The translations under genes were made by a program, and so were the position numbers. Positions 27,600 to 36,318 of a DNA stretch of 64,000 nucleotides are shown here, one piece after another. Below the pieces are notes generated by a model. That model saw only the letters and a list, made by a program, of their open reading frames with translations. It searched no databases and was not told where the DNA came from. The stretch's first letter is position 1; each line of letters opens with the position of its first letter. Source of the DNA: Prosthecobacter dejongeii (GTDB lineage Bacteria; Verrucomicrobiota; Verrucomicrobiia; Verrucomicrobiales; Verrucomicrobiaceae); contig NZ_JACHIF010000007.1 of assembly GCF_014203045.1 (NCBI RefSeq), positions 248,001 through 312,000 of the forward strand, read 5' to 3'.

Positions 27600-28283
27600 A
27601 TGAACGCCCCCGCCAGCGCCGTCCCCTTGGTCGCCACCGATGTCCACCGCACCTACACCCTGGGCGGCCATCAGCTTCCCGTACTGCAAGGGGTCAATCT
27701 AGAAGTCGCTGCGGGTGAAAAGGTCTTTCTTTGCGGCCAATCGGGTGCTGGGAAGACCACGCTGCTTTATGTGCTGGGTGGCTTGGAAAAGCCCACCCAG
27801 GGAGATGTGCTGGTGCATGGTCAGTCGCTCTATTTTGGCGCTGCGAAGGCCCGGGCCAAGATGCGCAACCAGACCATGGGCTTCGTCTTCCAGCACTACT
27901 TCCTCCTGCCAGAACTCACCGCCCTGGAAAACGTCCTGCTGCCTTCCATGATCGGTGGCAAAAGGGCCGAACAACGCGCTCGCGAGTTGCTGGATCGCGT
28001 AGGCCTCACGCCACGCATTGACCACCTGCCTACCGAGCTTTCCGGTGGCGAGCAGCAGCGCGTCGCCATTGCCCGTGCCCTCATCAACGACCCCGGCATT
28101 CTTTACGCTGATGAGCCCACAGGCAACCTGGATGCCAGCACAGGCACGGGCGTGATGGACATGTTGATCAGCGTGGTCAATGAATCCCGCAAGACCCTCG
28201 TCGTGGTGACCCACGATCAGCAGATGGCCAAACGTGGCGATCGCCGCCTCATCCTCAAACAAGGCATTCTCGAAGAAGGCTGA
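27600..28283 (+). CDS. LolD-type ABC transporter ATP-binding protein
   Basis: 227 aa. Walker A is GQSGAGKTT (46-54), the signature is LSGGEQQRVAIARAL and Walker B is ILYADEPTGNLD, followed by VVVTHD. This is the MacB/LolD/FtsE-like group whose ATPases drive lipoprotein release or mechanical export. No LolC/E-like permease is adjacent; the next gene, 25 bases on, is a hydrolase. The open frame extends 50 codons upstream without similarity, so the ATG at 27600 is chosen. The gene symbol is withheld because the permease that would fix the function is missing. Confidence 0.88.
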   Translation: MNAPASAVPLVATDVHRTYTLGGHQLPVLQGVNLEVAAGEKVFLCGQSGAGKTTLLYVLGGLEKPTQGDVLVHGQSLYFGAAKARAKMRNQTMGFVFQHYFLLPELTALENVLLPSMIGGKRAEQRARELLDRVGLTPRIDHLPTELSGGEQQRVAIARALINDPGILYADEPTGNLDASTGTGVMDMLISVVNESRKTLVVVTHDQQMAKRGDRRLILKQGILEEG

Positions 28284-28308
28284 TCATCGCCCTCCCGTTC
28301 TCTGAGCC

Positions 28309-29253
28309 ATGCCCAAACCGCGCCGTAAATCCCGAGGCAAGTCCCGGTCTTTTCTTCGTCCTTTCCTGAAGCTCGTCCTCGGACTGGTGCTTTTGGCCGT
28401 GCTGCTAGGCGGGGCTGCCTGGTGGTACTTTCATCCTCCGGTTACCGCCACTCGGGGCGTCCTCTACACCACGCGGAATGGCCATGACCTGACCTTGGAT
28501 GTGTTTCGTCCCGCTGAACCCAACGGCGTGGGCATTCTGATGATGGTCAGCGGTGGCTGGCAGTCTGCACCGGAGAAATTTCAGCCCTGGATGGCGGCCT
28601 CTTTTCTCCGTCGAGGCCATACCGTCATCGCCGTGTCCCATCTTTCGCAGCCCGAGGCCAGCATCATGGAAATCGTCGAGGATGTGCACCGGGCCGTCCG
28701 TTTTGTGCGCCACCATGCCAAGGAGTACGGGGTGGATCCCCTGCGGCTCGGCGTTATCGGCGGCAGTTCCGGGGGCCACCTCGGTCTCATGCTCGCCACC
28801 CGGGGCGGGCCCGGCAGCCCAGTTTCCAATGATCCGGTGGACCGGGAAAGCAGCGCCGTGCAGGCCGTCACCGTCTTTTATCCGGTGACAGACCTGATCA
28901 ACCTAGGAGACTCCACGCAGAACCTTCACGATGGCGGCCCGCCCAAAAGTTTCCGTCACTCCTTCGGCCCCCATGGCACAAACTTGGCCTCCTGGAAGAT
29001 CATCGGCAGGGACATGTCCCCCATTTTCCACATCACTCCGGCCATGCCGCCTATCTTCATCATCCATGGCGATGCCGATACCCTGGTGCCGGTGGATCAA
29101 TCCCAACGTTTCCAAAAACGCGCCGCCGAGGTGGGCCGCAAGGTCGAGGTGCTTGTCCGCCCCGGCAAAGGCCACGGCTGGTACACCATGCTCTGGGATG
29201 CGCATCTCTTTGCCGACTGGATGACCGAGCAGCTCTCGTCGCCATCGCTTTAA
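28309..29253 (+). CDS. Membrane-anchored alpha/beta hydrolase
   Basis: 314 aa. A basic N-terminus (MPKPRRKSRGKSRS) and one membrane helix (about 23-44) anchor a periplasmic alpha/beta hydrolase domain. The nucleophile elbow is GGSSGGHLG, the Asp is in IHGDADTLVPVDQS and the His is in GKGHGWYTM. This arrangement matches the prolyl-oligopeptidase/carbohydrate-esterase-like group (BD-FAE). The substrate is unknown. It follows lolD by 25 bases and is probably co-transcribed with it. Confidence 0.85.
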   Translation: MPKPRRKSRGKSRSFLRPFLKLVLGLVLLAVLLGGAAWWYFHPPVTATRGVLYTTRNGHDLTLDVFRPAEPNGVGILMMVSGGWQSAPEKFQPWMAASFLRRGHTVIAVSHLSQPEASIMEIVEDVHRAVRFVRHHAKEYGVDPLRLGVIGGSSGGHLGLMLATRGGPGSPVSNDPVDRESSAVQAVTVFYPVTDLINLGDSTQNLHDGGPPKSFRHSFGPHGTNLASWKIIGRDMSPIFHITPAMPPIFIIHGDADTLVPVDQSQRFQKRAAEVGRKVEVLVRPGKGHGWYTMLWDAHLFADWMTEQLSSPSL

Positions 29254-29284
29254 GCAGCCCTTCCTGCACCTTCCTTAAAATCTC

Positions 29285-29305
29285 ATGTCGCAAATTTCGC
29301 GACAT
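29285..29305. promoter_or_regulatory. Perfect inverted repeat upstream of thrS
   Basis: ATGTCGC (29285-29291) and GCGACAT (29299-29305) flank AAATTTC. The arms are perfect and the repeat ends 25 bases before the thrS ATG. No T tract follows. It could be a leader hairpin for thrS control or a protein-binding operator. Confidence 0.4.
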
Positions 29306-29330
29306 GCGCCAGACTGCCCACCCCTTTCCC

Positions 29331-31289
29331 ATGTCCACCGAACGCAAGACCCTTGAAGAACGCGCCCAGATGTCCGACATCGAGCGCCTGCGCCACTCCT
29401 GTGCCCACATCATGGCCACCGCGATCCTGCGCATCTGGCCAGACGCCCAGTTCGCCTACGGCCCGCCGATTGAAAACGGCTTCTATTACGACTTCAAGAT
29501 GGCCCACCGCATCACCCCGGATGACTTCGAGAAGATCGAAACCGAGATGAAGAAAATTTCCAAGGAGAACCAGAAGTTCGAATGGAAAGGCATCACGCGT
29601 GAAGAAGCCAAGGCCATGGCCGAAAGCGGTCGCCTCGGCGGCCTGTCCGAGCGCCCCGGCAACCCTAGTGTCTTCAAGCTAGACCTCATTGATAAGATTC
29701 CTGAAGGCGAGCAGATTTCTTGCTTCCAAAACGGCGATTTCATAGACCTCTGCGCAGGCCCTCACGTGGGCTACAGCGGTAAGTGCAAAAACGTCAAGCT
29801 GACTTCGGTCTCCTCCTCCTTTTACCTCGGCGATGAGTCCAAAGGCCAGCTCCAGCGCCTTTACGGCACCGCTTTCCCGACCAAAGAAGAACTGGACGCC
29901 TACTTCGTGAATCTCGAAGAGGCCAAAAAGCGCGACCACCGCAAGCTGGGTAAGGAACTGAAGCTTTTCCACATTGATGAAGACGTGGGCCAGGGCCTCA
30001 TCCTTTGGACGCCCAATGGGGCCGTGCTCCGCCAGGAGCTGCAAAACTTCATCGGCGAAGAGCTGCGCAAGCAGGGCTACCATCAGGTCTTCACCCCTCA
30101 CATCGGCAAGCTGGCTCTCTACAAAACCAGCGGTCACTTCCCATATTACAAGGACGCTCAGTTCCCGGCCATCATCGAGCAGGACCAGCTTGAAAAAATC
30201 GCCCACGAAGGTTGTGGCTGCGCCGAAATGACGGCCCGTCTGGATGCCGTCTCCGCCCAGTTTGCCAGCCAGCTCAATGAGCGCGCCGGCCGCGAAATCA
30301 TCGGTCAGGATCGCATTATGGATCCGGAGAAGCTGCTCGACGGTTTCCTCCTGAAGCCGATGAACTGCCCGCATCACATCAAGATCTTCGCCAGTCAGCC
30401 CCACAGCTACCGGGATCTTCCCGTACGCCTGGCCGAGTTCGGCACCGTCTATCGCTGGGAGCAGAGCGGCGAGCTCAATGGCATGACGCGCGTGCGTGGT
30501 TTCACCCAGGATGATGCCCACCTTTTCTGCACGGAAGATCAAGTCGCCGCCGAAGTTCTCGGCTGTCTCAGCTTGGTGAAGATTGTGCTCAACACCCTCG
30601 GTATGACCGACTACCGTGTGCGTGTGGGGCTGCGTGATCCGGATAACAATAAGTTCACTGGCAATCCCGCCCAGTGGGACAAGGCTGAAGCCGCTTGCCG
30701 CGAAGCTGCCGCCACCCTTGGTGTGCCCTTCACCGAGGAACCCGGCGAAGCCGCCTTCTACGGCCCGAAGATTGACTTTGTCATCAAGGACGTCATCGGC
30801 CGCGAATGGCAGCTTGGCACCGTGCAGGTGGACTACGTCCTCCCTGTCCGTTTTGATCTCAGCTACAACGGCCCGGACAACAAGCCTCACCGCCCCGTGA
30901 TGATCCACCGCGCCCCCTTCGGCAGCATGGAGCGTTTCTGCGGCGTGCTGATCGAGCACTTCGCCGGTCACTTCCCGACTTGGCTCGCCCCTGAGCAGGT
31001 GCGCATTCTCACCATCAGTGAGAAAACCGACGTCTTCGCTGCTGAGATTTTCGCCCAGCTCAAAGAGGCTGGCCTGCGCGTGACCCTCGACAACGATGCT
31101 GACAAGATCGGTGCCAAGATCCGCAAGGCTCAGCTCGACAAAATCCCCTACATGCTCGTCCTCGGCGAAAAAGAAGCCGCCGCCAATAGCGTCGCCATCC
31201 GCCACAGCAAGCGCGGCGACCTCGGCGTCAAATCCGTGGCCGAATTCCTCACTGACGTCACTGCCGAAGTGAAGGAACGGAAGCTGTAA
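29331..31289 (+). CDS. thrS: Threonyl-tRNA synthetase lacking the TGS domain
   Basis: 652 aa. It charges tRNA-Thr. The protein begins directly with the editing domain: RHSCAHIMATA carries the two His, and LCAGPHV carries the Cys and His of the zinc-like editing site. The class II core follows with motif 2-like FGTVYRWEQSG, RVRGFTQDDAHLFC and motif 3 MIHRAPFGSMERF. The anticodon-binding domain is at the end. The usual N-terminal TGS (ubiquitin-like) domain of about 60 residues is absent. The catalytic core carries an insert of about 50 residues (near 280-340) containing GCGC, just before PMNCPHH. An in-frame ATG nine codons upstream cannot supply a TGS domain. Confidence 0.96.
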   Translation: MSTERKTLEERAQMSDIERLRHSCAHIMATAILRIWPDAQFAYGPPIENGFYYDFKMAHRITPDDFEKIETEMKKISKENQKFEWKGITREEAKAMAESGRLGGLSERPGNPSVFKLDLIDKIPEGEQISCFQNGDFIDLCAGPHVGYSGKCKNVKLTSVSSSFYLGDESKGQLQRLYGTAFPTKEELDAYFVNLEEAKKRDHRKLGKELKLFHIDEDVGQGLILWTPNGAVLRQELQNFIGEELRKQGYHQVFTPHIGKLALYKTSGHFPYYKDAQFPAIIEQDQLEKIAHEGCGCAEMTARLDAVSAQFASQLNERAGREIIGQDRIMDPEKLLDGFLLKPMNCPHHIKIFASQPHSYRDLPVRLAEFGTVYRWEQSGELNGMTRVRGFTQDDAHLFCTEDQVAAEVLGCLSLVKIVLNTLGMTDYRVRVGLRDPDNNKFTGNPAQWDKAEAACREAAATLGVPFTEEPGEAAFYGPKIDFVIKDVIGREWQLGTVQVDYVLPVRFDLSYNGPDNKPHRPVMIHRAPFGSMERFCGVLIEHFAGHFPTWLAPEQVRILTISEKTDVFAAEIFAQLKEAGLRVTLDNDADKIGAKIRKAQLDKIPYMLVLGEKEAAANSVAIRHSKRGDLGVKSVAEFLTDVTAEVKERKL

Positions 31290-31307
31290 GCCGACTGTCA
31301 AAAATTC

Positions 31308-31342
31308 AAAAGCGGGCAGGGTTTTCCCTGTCCGCTTTTTTT
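31308..31342 (+). terminator. Rho-independent terminator of thrS
   Basis: AAAGCGGGCAGGG pairs with CCCTGTCCGCTTT around a TTTT loop with one G-U pair. The 3' arm runs into seven T residues (31336-31342). It starts 19 bases after the thrS stop codon. Confidence 0.9.
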
Positions 31343-31401
31343 CTGACGAAGGATCTGGGGCGTCCGCTGGTGTGTAGGCTTCTCCTGACACTCGCCCGCT
31401 T

Positions 31402-31417
31402 GAGAACTTTTGTTCTC
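31402..31417. promoter_or_regulatory. GAGAAC-TTTT-GTTCTC palindrome before the phosphatase gene
   Basis: A perfect 16-base palindromic element lies 15 bases before the ATG at 31433. Its core GAAC-N4-GTTC equals the spacing of the Gram-positive type SOS box. It could equally be a small RNA hairpin. No SOS gene is adjacent, so LexA binding is a guess. Confidence 0.3.
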
Positions 31418-31432
31418 GCGCCAGTATTTCGC

Positions 31433-31930
31433 ATGAATACTGCTCCTAGCTTCAAACTCCTCTTCGTATGCCTCGGCAACATTTGCCGTTCTCCCGCAGC
31501 CGAGGGCGTCATGCGCCGAGTAGTCGTGGAGGCAGGCTTGGGCGAAACCATTCACATTGACTCGGCTGGCACCGCTGGCTGGCACACCGGCAAGCGGGCC
31601 GATGAACGCATGAGGGCTGCAGCTCAATCTCGTGGGCTAGAACTCACCAGCTTTGCCCGCCAAGTGCGGGATGCGGATCTCTCCGAATATGACCTTGTTC
31701 TGGTGATGGACCGCAGCAATCACCAGGATATTCGCGCCTTCGACCGCGAAAAACTTCATGCGACCAAAGTGCGCCTCTTCTGCGAGTTCTGCACGGATCA
31801 CGAAGAAACCGAAGTGCCCGACCCTTACTACGGGGGACCGGAAGGTTTTGAAAAAGTGCTCGATCTCCTCGAAGACGGCTGCGCTGGGGTCTTGAGACAT
31901 GTGCAAGGGCAGTTGAAGTCTCGCGTCTGA
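31433..31930 (+). CDS. Low-molecular-weight protein-tyrosine phosphatase
   Basis: 165 aa, normal family length. The P-loop is C13-LGNIC-R19 in LLFVCLGNICRSP, giving the CX5R motif. The general acid Asp lies in VPDPYYGGPEGFEKV. In bacteria these enzymes often dephosphorylate tyrosine kinases of exopolysaccharide export or other targets. No kinase gene is near. A 21-codon upstream frame was excluded because the family starts here. Confidence 0.93.
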   Translation: MNTAPSFKLLFVCLGNICRSPAAEGVMRRVVVEAGLGETIHIDSAGTAGWHTGKRADERMRAAAQSRGLELTSFARQVRDADLSEYDLVLVMDRSNHQDIRAFDREKLHATKVRLFCEFCTDHEETEVPDPYYGGPEGFEKVLDLLEDGCAGVLRHVQGQLKSRV

Positions 31931-31990
31931 GTCTCCCCCCACATTTCGTGCTGGCCATGCTGCCTGGTTTCTGACTAAACCGTCCCTGTC

Positions 31991-33034
31991 ATGAATGCCC
32001 GTATTGCCTTGGTCCTCCTTTCCTGCCTTCTTAGCATCGCCACAGGGCTGGTTTTATCTCGTGGCAAAGGCGACTCTACAGCAAAAAAGAATGACAGTCT
32101 TGTCGTTGGCCTCAGCATGGACACGCTAAAGGAAGAGCGCTGGATCGGTGACCGCGACCTCTTTGTAGCCAAGGCTCGCGAGCTCGGTGCCGAGGTTCTG
32201 GTCGAGTCCGCCAACAGCGATGATACCCGCCAGCTTCGCGATGTGGAAAGCCTCATCACCCGTGGGGTGGATGCACTCGTCATCATTCCTCACAATGGTG
32301 CCGCCATGGCCCGTGCCGTCGAAATGGCCCATGCAGAAGGCATCCCCGTACTTTCCTATGACCGGCTCATCACCGGGGCCGATACCGACCTCTACATCAC
32401 CTTCGACAACGTCAAGGTGGGCGAGCTCCAGGCCCAGTTCATCTCCGACCGCCTTCCGCCCCAGGGCAAGCTTCGTCTCATCCGCATCTATGGGGCAAAG
32501 ACGGATAACAACGCCGTGCTCTTCAAGCAGGGCCAGGACAACATCCTGAACCCTCTCATCCAGTCCGGCCGCATCGAGGTTGTCTTTGAAGATTGGGCCG
32601 AAGACTGGAAACCCGAGAACGCCAAAAAGATCACCAACGCCGCCATCACCAAAGCCGGGCAGGGGATTGATGCCATCCTCGCCAGCAACGATGGCACCGC
32701 AGGCGGAGCCATCCAGGCTTTGATCGAAGAAGGCCTCGCTGGCAAAGTCATCGTCACTGGCCAGGATGCCGATCTCGCCGGCTGCCAGCGCATCGTCGCA
32801 GGCACCCAAACGATGACTGTTTATAAACCCCTCAGTGTCCTCGCCAAGCAGGCCGCAGACCTCGCCGTCAAGCTCGCCTCCCGCCGCCCCATCATTGCCA
32901 AAGAAGAAAGCGACAATGGCAAAGTCAAAGTCCCCTCCGTCTTCCTGCCCATCCATTCAGTGACGAAGGAAAACCTCCGCGAAACTGTCGTCAAAGACGG
33001 CTTCCGCTCCGCCAAAGACGTTTACGGCGAGTAA
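31991..33034 (+). CDS. XylF-like sugar-binding protein of an ABC transporter
   Basis: 347 aa. After an N-terminal hydrophobic segment (about 4-22, signal or anchor) the whole chain follows the D-xylose-binding protein XylF. Examples are LKEERWIGDRDLFVAKA, ITRGVDALVIIPHNG, YITFDNVKVGELQAQ, DAILASNDGTAGGAIQAL and GQDADLAGCQRIVAGTQTM with TVYKP after it. The ligand in this organism is probably xylose or a similar pentose. No ATPase or permease gene (xylG, xylH) is adjacent, so it must work with a transporter encoded elsewhere. The gene stands alone. Confidence 0.87.
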   Translation: MNARIALVLLSCLLSIATGLVLSRGKGDSTAKKNDSLVVGLSMDTLKEERWIGDRDLFVAKARELGAEVLVESANSDDTRQLRDVESLITRGVDALVIIPHNGAAMARAVEMAHAEGIPVLSYDRLITGADTDLYITFDNVKVGELQAQFISDRLPPQGKLRLIRIYGAKTDNNAVLFKQGQDNILNPLIQSGRIEVVFEDWAEDWKPENAKKITNAAITKAGQGIDAILASNDGTAGGAIQALIEEGLAGKVIVTGQDADLAGCQRIVAGTQTMTVYKPLSVLAKQAADLAVKLASRRPIIAKEESDNGKVKVPSVFLPIHSVTKENLRETVVKDGFRSAKDVYGE

Positions 33035-33091
33035 CCTACCAGTGATTATAACAAACTCAAAGTTAGGCCCTGTATCCGCCTAGACACACTT

Positions 33092-33916
33092 TCAAAAGAC
33101 CTGCATCGAGAACCCGGTAAAAACATATCGCTGCCGCAATTCTTCCCGTGACAGCAGCTCGCGTCCCCGCAGTGGATCTCCCACCACTAATTTCCCAGTT
33201 TTATCCTCGCCTAGTAAGGCAATGAAGTGCCCTGTATTTCCGAACCTCACACCGACCATGGCTACAGTTGGATCGTTTTTTGATTCCCTCGGTTCCATCA
33301 CAGGCGTAGCTGATAAAAACAAGGGCTCATCCGTGGAGAGTTGAAACTTTACCTGCAATCCCCTTTGCCGAATGGCCCGTGCCAGATACCAAGCCTCCGT
33401 TCCGCTTGTGTAAGAATGGGCTTCTTCAGCAATCACGGCTTCGGTCACAATGATCCCATGATGGCGCAATAGGCTTGCTGTGGAGGCTGCACCACAAGTC
33501 GAATATGTGCTTTGCCGGCAAACCTTTCCATCCCATTGATCACGCAGGGCCCCTTCATGGAATGGCCCCAAAAAGGGTTTCACGAAAGGCACGGTTACAA
33601 ACAGTACCACTAGCAGCAATGACAGTATGCGGCTGATAGGCCCTACCAGACTGGCCACGACTCCTCCGGCAATACCGATCAAGATAAGACAGGCTTCGAT
33701 GCGCGGCCAGGACCGGAACTCATAATACCAGGCTGGCACCTCCACCACATGCGCGTAATAGGCCGCAAAGCTGGCTCCAGGAAGCGCTAAAACTAAAGTT
33801 GTTAGTGTCCAAACAACTCGCTTTTTAACTGGTATTCTCTTCGCCGCCCCATAGCTCACGAAAAATGCCAGAAGAGCAAAAGTCGCACAAATAAGGCCTA
33901 ACCAGTTGGGAAACAT
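33092..33916 (-). CDS. Membrane protein with C39-like papain-fold protease domain
   Basis: 274 aa. Three to four hydrophobic helices occupy residues about 4-110. The C-terminal domain has the C39 peptidase pattern: Q135 and C141 in CRQSTYSTCGAAS, H230 in GNTGHFIALLGE and D247 in VVGDPLRG. C39 domains usually cleave double-glycine leaders from exported peptides, as part of ABC exporters. Here the domain is alone with a small membrane module, and no double-glycine peptide gene or ABC exporter is nearby. It lies 82 bases downstream of a TlpA-like gene on the same strand. Confidence 0.8.
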   Translation of the reverse strand: MFPNWLGLICATFALLAFFVSYGAAKRIPVKKRVVWTLTTLVLALPGASFAAYYAHVVEVPAWYYEFRSWPRIEACLILIGIAGGVVASLVGPISRILSLLLVVLFVTVPFVKPFLGPFHEGALRDQWDGKVCRQSTYSTCGAASTASLLRHHGIIVTEAVIAEEAHSYTSGTEAWYLARAIRQRGLQVKFQLSTDEPLFLSATPVMEPRESKNDPTVAMVGVRFGNTGHFIALLGEDKTGKLVVGDPLRGRELLSREELRQRYVFTGFSMQVF

Positions 33917-33998
33917 AAAGGAGGAAGGCTCATCCTGCGCAGAAGCAGCTTACACCGCCAAGCTCAAAGACAAGAACCTACCTTTTTTAAGCCTATCC

Positions 33999-35048
33999 TT
34001 AGATGTCTTTCACCTTTTCCCGCACGGCTTCCAGGCTCGTCTGCTTCAGCACGATTTTCCCATCGGGTCCGATCAAATAAAATGTCGGAAAGTTGCGGAG
34101 ATTGAAGAGGGTGGTGATGGGACCGGAGGTGGTGCCATCAGACCAATTGCGAAAGTGCACGTTGTAATCGGCATAGGCTTTGCGCGCCTCTTCAGGAATG
34201 TCGGTGTTGATGCCCAGTACGATGATGGGTTTTTCCTTCATATCCGTGACAAACTGATTCACCATAGGCAACGCACTGTGGCAGGCATGACACCAGCCCC
34301 CCCAAAAGATCAACATCACATGCTGGCCACGATGATCGCTGAGTTTGAAGGACTGACCCTCCAGATCCTTTCCCTCAATTTCGGGTGCCGGACTGCCAAC
34401 GGAAAGATTGCCCATTTCAAAAAGCATCCGCCCGGCTTGGTCAGCAATCGGGAAACCTTGAATGGTCACCTGACCATGGGTAGCGACGATTTCTTGGAAA
34501 CAATCCATCGCTCGTGTCTTGGCCACTTCCGCTTCGGAGGGAGAAAGTGCTGCATCAAAACGCCTAAAATACTGCATGCCCAGCGCATACAAAGCCGCCG
34601 CTTTTTCTTCGGGGTACGGGTTTTTTTGCTGAATCGCCTCCAGAATCGGCTCGACTTTATCCAGGGGCTGAAACTCCAAAGCCTTTACCGCTGGGGCAAT
34701 GCCCTGAAGGCTAACATGAGTGGTGGCCAAGAGCGAAAGGGCTGTTTGAGATTCAGGAAAGGCCGCTGCCTGAGTAAGAAGCCAAACAATGCCCGTCGTG
34801 CTGCCCGGATCCCCGGGTGCTGCCTGCACAAGCGCCAGAACCCGGGTAGCATATGGGGCTGCACTGGGGATGGTGGACCGATGCTGCGCACGCTCTTCTT
34901 CCGTTTTGGCGGCGATTATTTTTTGAGTGTTTGCGCGGACACTAGTCTCGTATTCATCAATGATGCTTCGCACCTGCTGCTGCACTGTCTGCGCTTGTAG
35001 TGAAGAAAAGAACGTTAGGCCAAAAGCGAGGAAGACGAGGCATTTCAT
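33999..35048 (-). CDS. Secreted TlpA-like thioredoxin-fold protein
   Basis: 349 aa. A signal peptide (MKCLVFLAFGLTFFSSLQAQ) is followed by a helical region (about 21-215) of unknown type that resembles TPR-like helices. A thioredoxin domain (about 216-349) follows, with the active site WCHACHS (C253, C256) and the family start SVGSPAPEIEGKDLEGQSFKL. TlpA/ResA-like proteins reduce disulphides in the periplasm or outer-envelope space. It is the first gene of a minus-strand pair with the C39-like protease, divergent from mnmA. Confidence 0.88.
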   Translation of the reverse strand: MKCLVFLAFGLTFFSSLQAQTVQQQVRSIIDEYETSVRANTQKIIAAKTEEERAQHRSTIPSAAPYATRVLALVQAAPGDPGSTTGIVWLLTQAAAFPESQTALSLLATTHVSLQGIAPAVKALEFQPLDKVEPILEAIQQKNPYPEEKAAALYALGMQYFRRFDAALSPSEAEVAKTRAMDCFQEIVATHGQVTIQGFPIADQAGRMLFEMGNLSVGSPAPEIEGKDLEGQSFKLSDHRGQHVMLIFWGGWCHACHSALPMVNQFVTDMKEKPIIVLGINTDIPEEARKAYADYNVHFRNWSDGTTSGPITTLFNLRNFPTFYLIGPDGKIVLKQTSLEAVREKVKDI

Positions 35049-35184
35049 AACACAAGGCTGAGCACGGAAGAGAAGACTCTTAGAACGAGAATTTAATTTA
35101 TGGTAATTATAAGGAATTGCAAATTGAAAGTGAACTTAACCTTAACGATTTGAGCCCCACTGAACTCTATGCGATGAAACAGGA

Positions 35185-36261
35185 ATGAAGATTTTGGCCG
35201 CAATGTCAGGAGGGGTGGACAGCAGTGTCGCTACGGCACTACTCGTCCAGGAAGGGCATGAGGTGGTGGGGGCCTACATGAAAAACTGGATCAACGAAGA
35301 AAACATCGTGGGGCATTGCCCGTGGGAGGAAGACATCGTGGATGCACGTGCGGTGGCGGATCAACTCGGCATCGAGTTTCACGTCGTGAATCTCATGCGT
35401 GAATATCGCGAGCGCGTGGTCAAATACCTCCTGGAAGGTTACCAGGATGGCATCACGCCAAATCCTGATGTGATGTGCAATCGCGAAATGAAATTCGGTG
35501 TTCTCTGGGACTGGGCGAAAGAGCGCGGATTTGATGCCATCGCCACCGGGCATTATGCGAAGAAAGGCTCAGATGAGCTGTCCATCCTGCGTGGGGCCGA
35601 CCCCAACAAAGACCAGACCTATTTCCTGGCGATGATGAAGCCGGAGCAGGTCCACATCTCCCGCTTTCCCATCGGCCACCTTTTAAAACCTGAGCTTCGG
35701 GAGGAAGCCCGCAAACTGGGACTTAAAACTGCTGACAAAAAAGACAGCCAAGGCATCTGCTTCATTGGTGAAGTGAAGATGGAAGACTTCCTGCGCACTT
35801 TTGTAGAGGATAAACCCGGCCCCATTGTGAATCTGGAAGGCAAGGTGCTGGGCGAACATCGCGGCCTGCATCTCTACACCCTCGGCCAGCGCAAAGGTAT
35901 CGGCGTCGCCAGCAACCTCTATAAGCAGGCCTACGTGGTCGTCGCTAAACATCACGAAAAAAACGAGCTCGTCATCGCCATCGAGCGTCCGGATACTCCG
36001 CTCCTATGGGCGCGCAAATGCACTCTTACGGGCCTTTCCACCACCGGCTTGCCATTCGATGCCCCTCGCCTCCTTCAGGCCCAGCCCCGCTACCGCTGCC
36101 CCGCAGGAGATGCCGAATTCCGTCCCCTGGGCGATGGAAGGGCAGAGCTCATCTACGCCCAGCCTCAGCGCGCCCTCACCCCCGGCCAGATCTGCGCTCT
36201 TTACGAAAATGATCGTTTGTTAGGTGGAGCGGTGTTCGAGCACATTGACTACGAGTCCTAG
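35185..36261 (+). CDS. mnmA: tRNA-specific 2-thiouridylase MnmA
   Basis: 358 aa. It adds sulphur at position 2 of wobble uridine 34 in tRNAs for Lys, Glu and Gln. The PP-loop is [12 protein letters not shown] (about 5-16). The catalytic Cys is C98 in [13 protein letters not shown] and the second is C192 in [16 protein letters not shown]. The C-terminal beta domain includes [12 protein letters not shown]. An AT-rich region of about 136 bases separates it from the divergent TlpA-like gene. It complements mnmE in making the modified wobble uridine. Confidence 0.97.
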   Translation: MKILAAMSGGVDSSVATALLVQEGHEVVGAYMKNWINEENIVGHCPWEEDIVDARAVADQLGIEFHVVNLMREYRERVVKYLLEGYQDGITPNPDVMCNREMKFGVLWDWAKERGFDAIATGHYAKKGSDELSILRGADPNKDQTYFLAMMKPEQVHISRFPIGHLLKPELREEARKLGLKTADKKDSQGICFIGEVKMEDFLRTFVEDKPGPIVNLEGKVLGEHRGLHLYTLGQRKGIGVASNLYKQAYVVVAKHHEKNELVIAIERPDTPLLWARKCTLTGLSTTGLPFDAPRLLQAQPRYRCPAGDAEFRPLGDGRAELIYAQPQRALTPGQICALYENDRLLGGAVFEHIDYES

Positions 36262-36318
36262 CCCCTTGTATTTGTCCTCATTCATGATAGACCTTGGGTC
36301 AGGAAGTTCGGTCCCATC

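Noticed and set aside
29679..31391. 570-codon open frame opposite thrS
   Set aside because: Its length comes from the strong codon bias of thrS. The translation has no recognisable motif and overlaps both thrS and its terminator.
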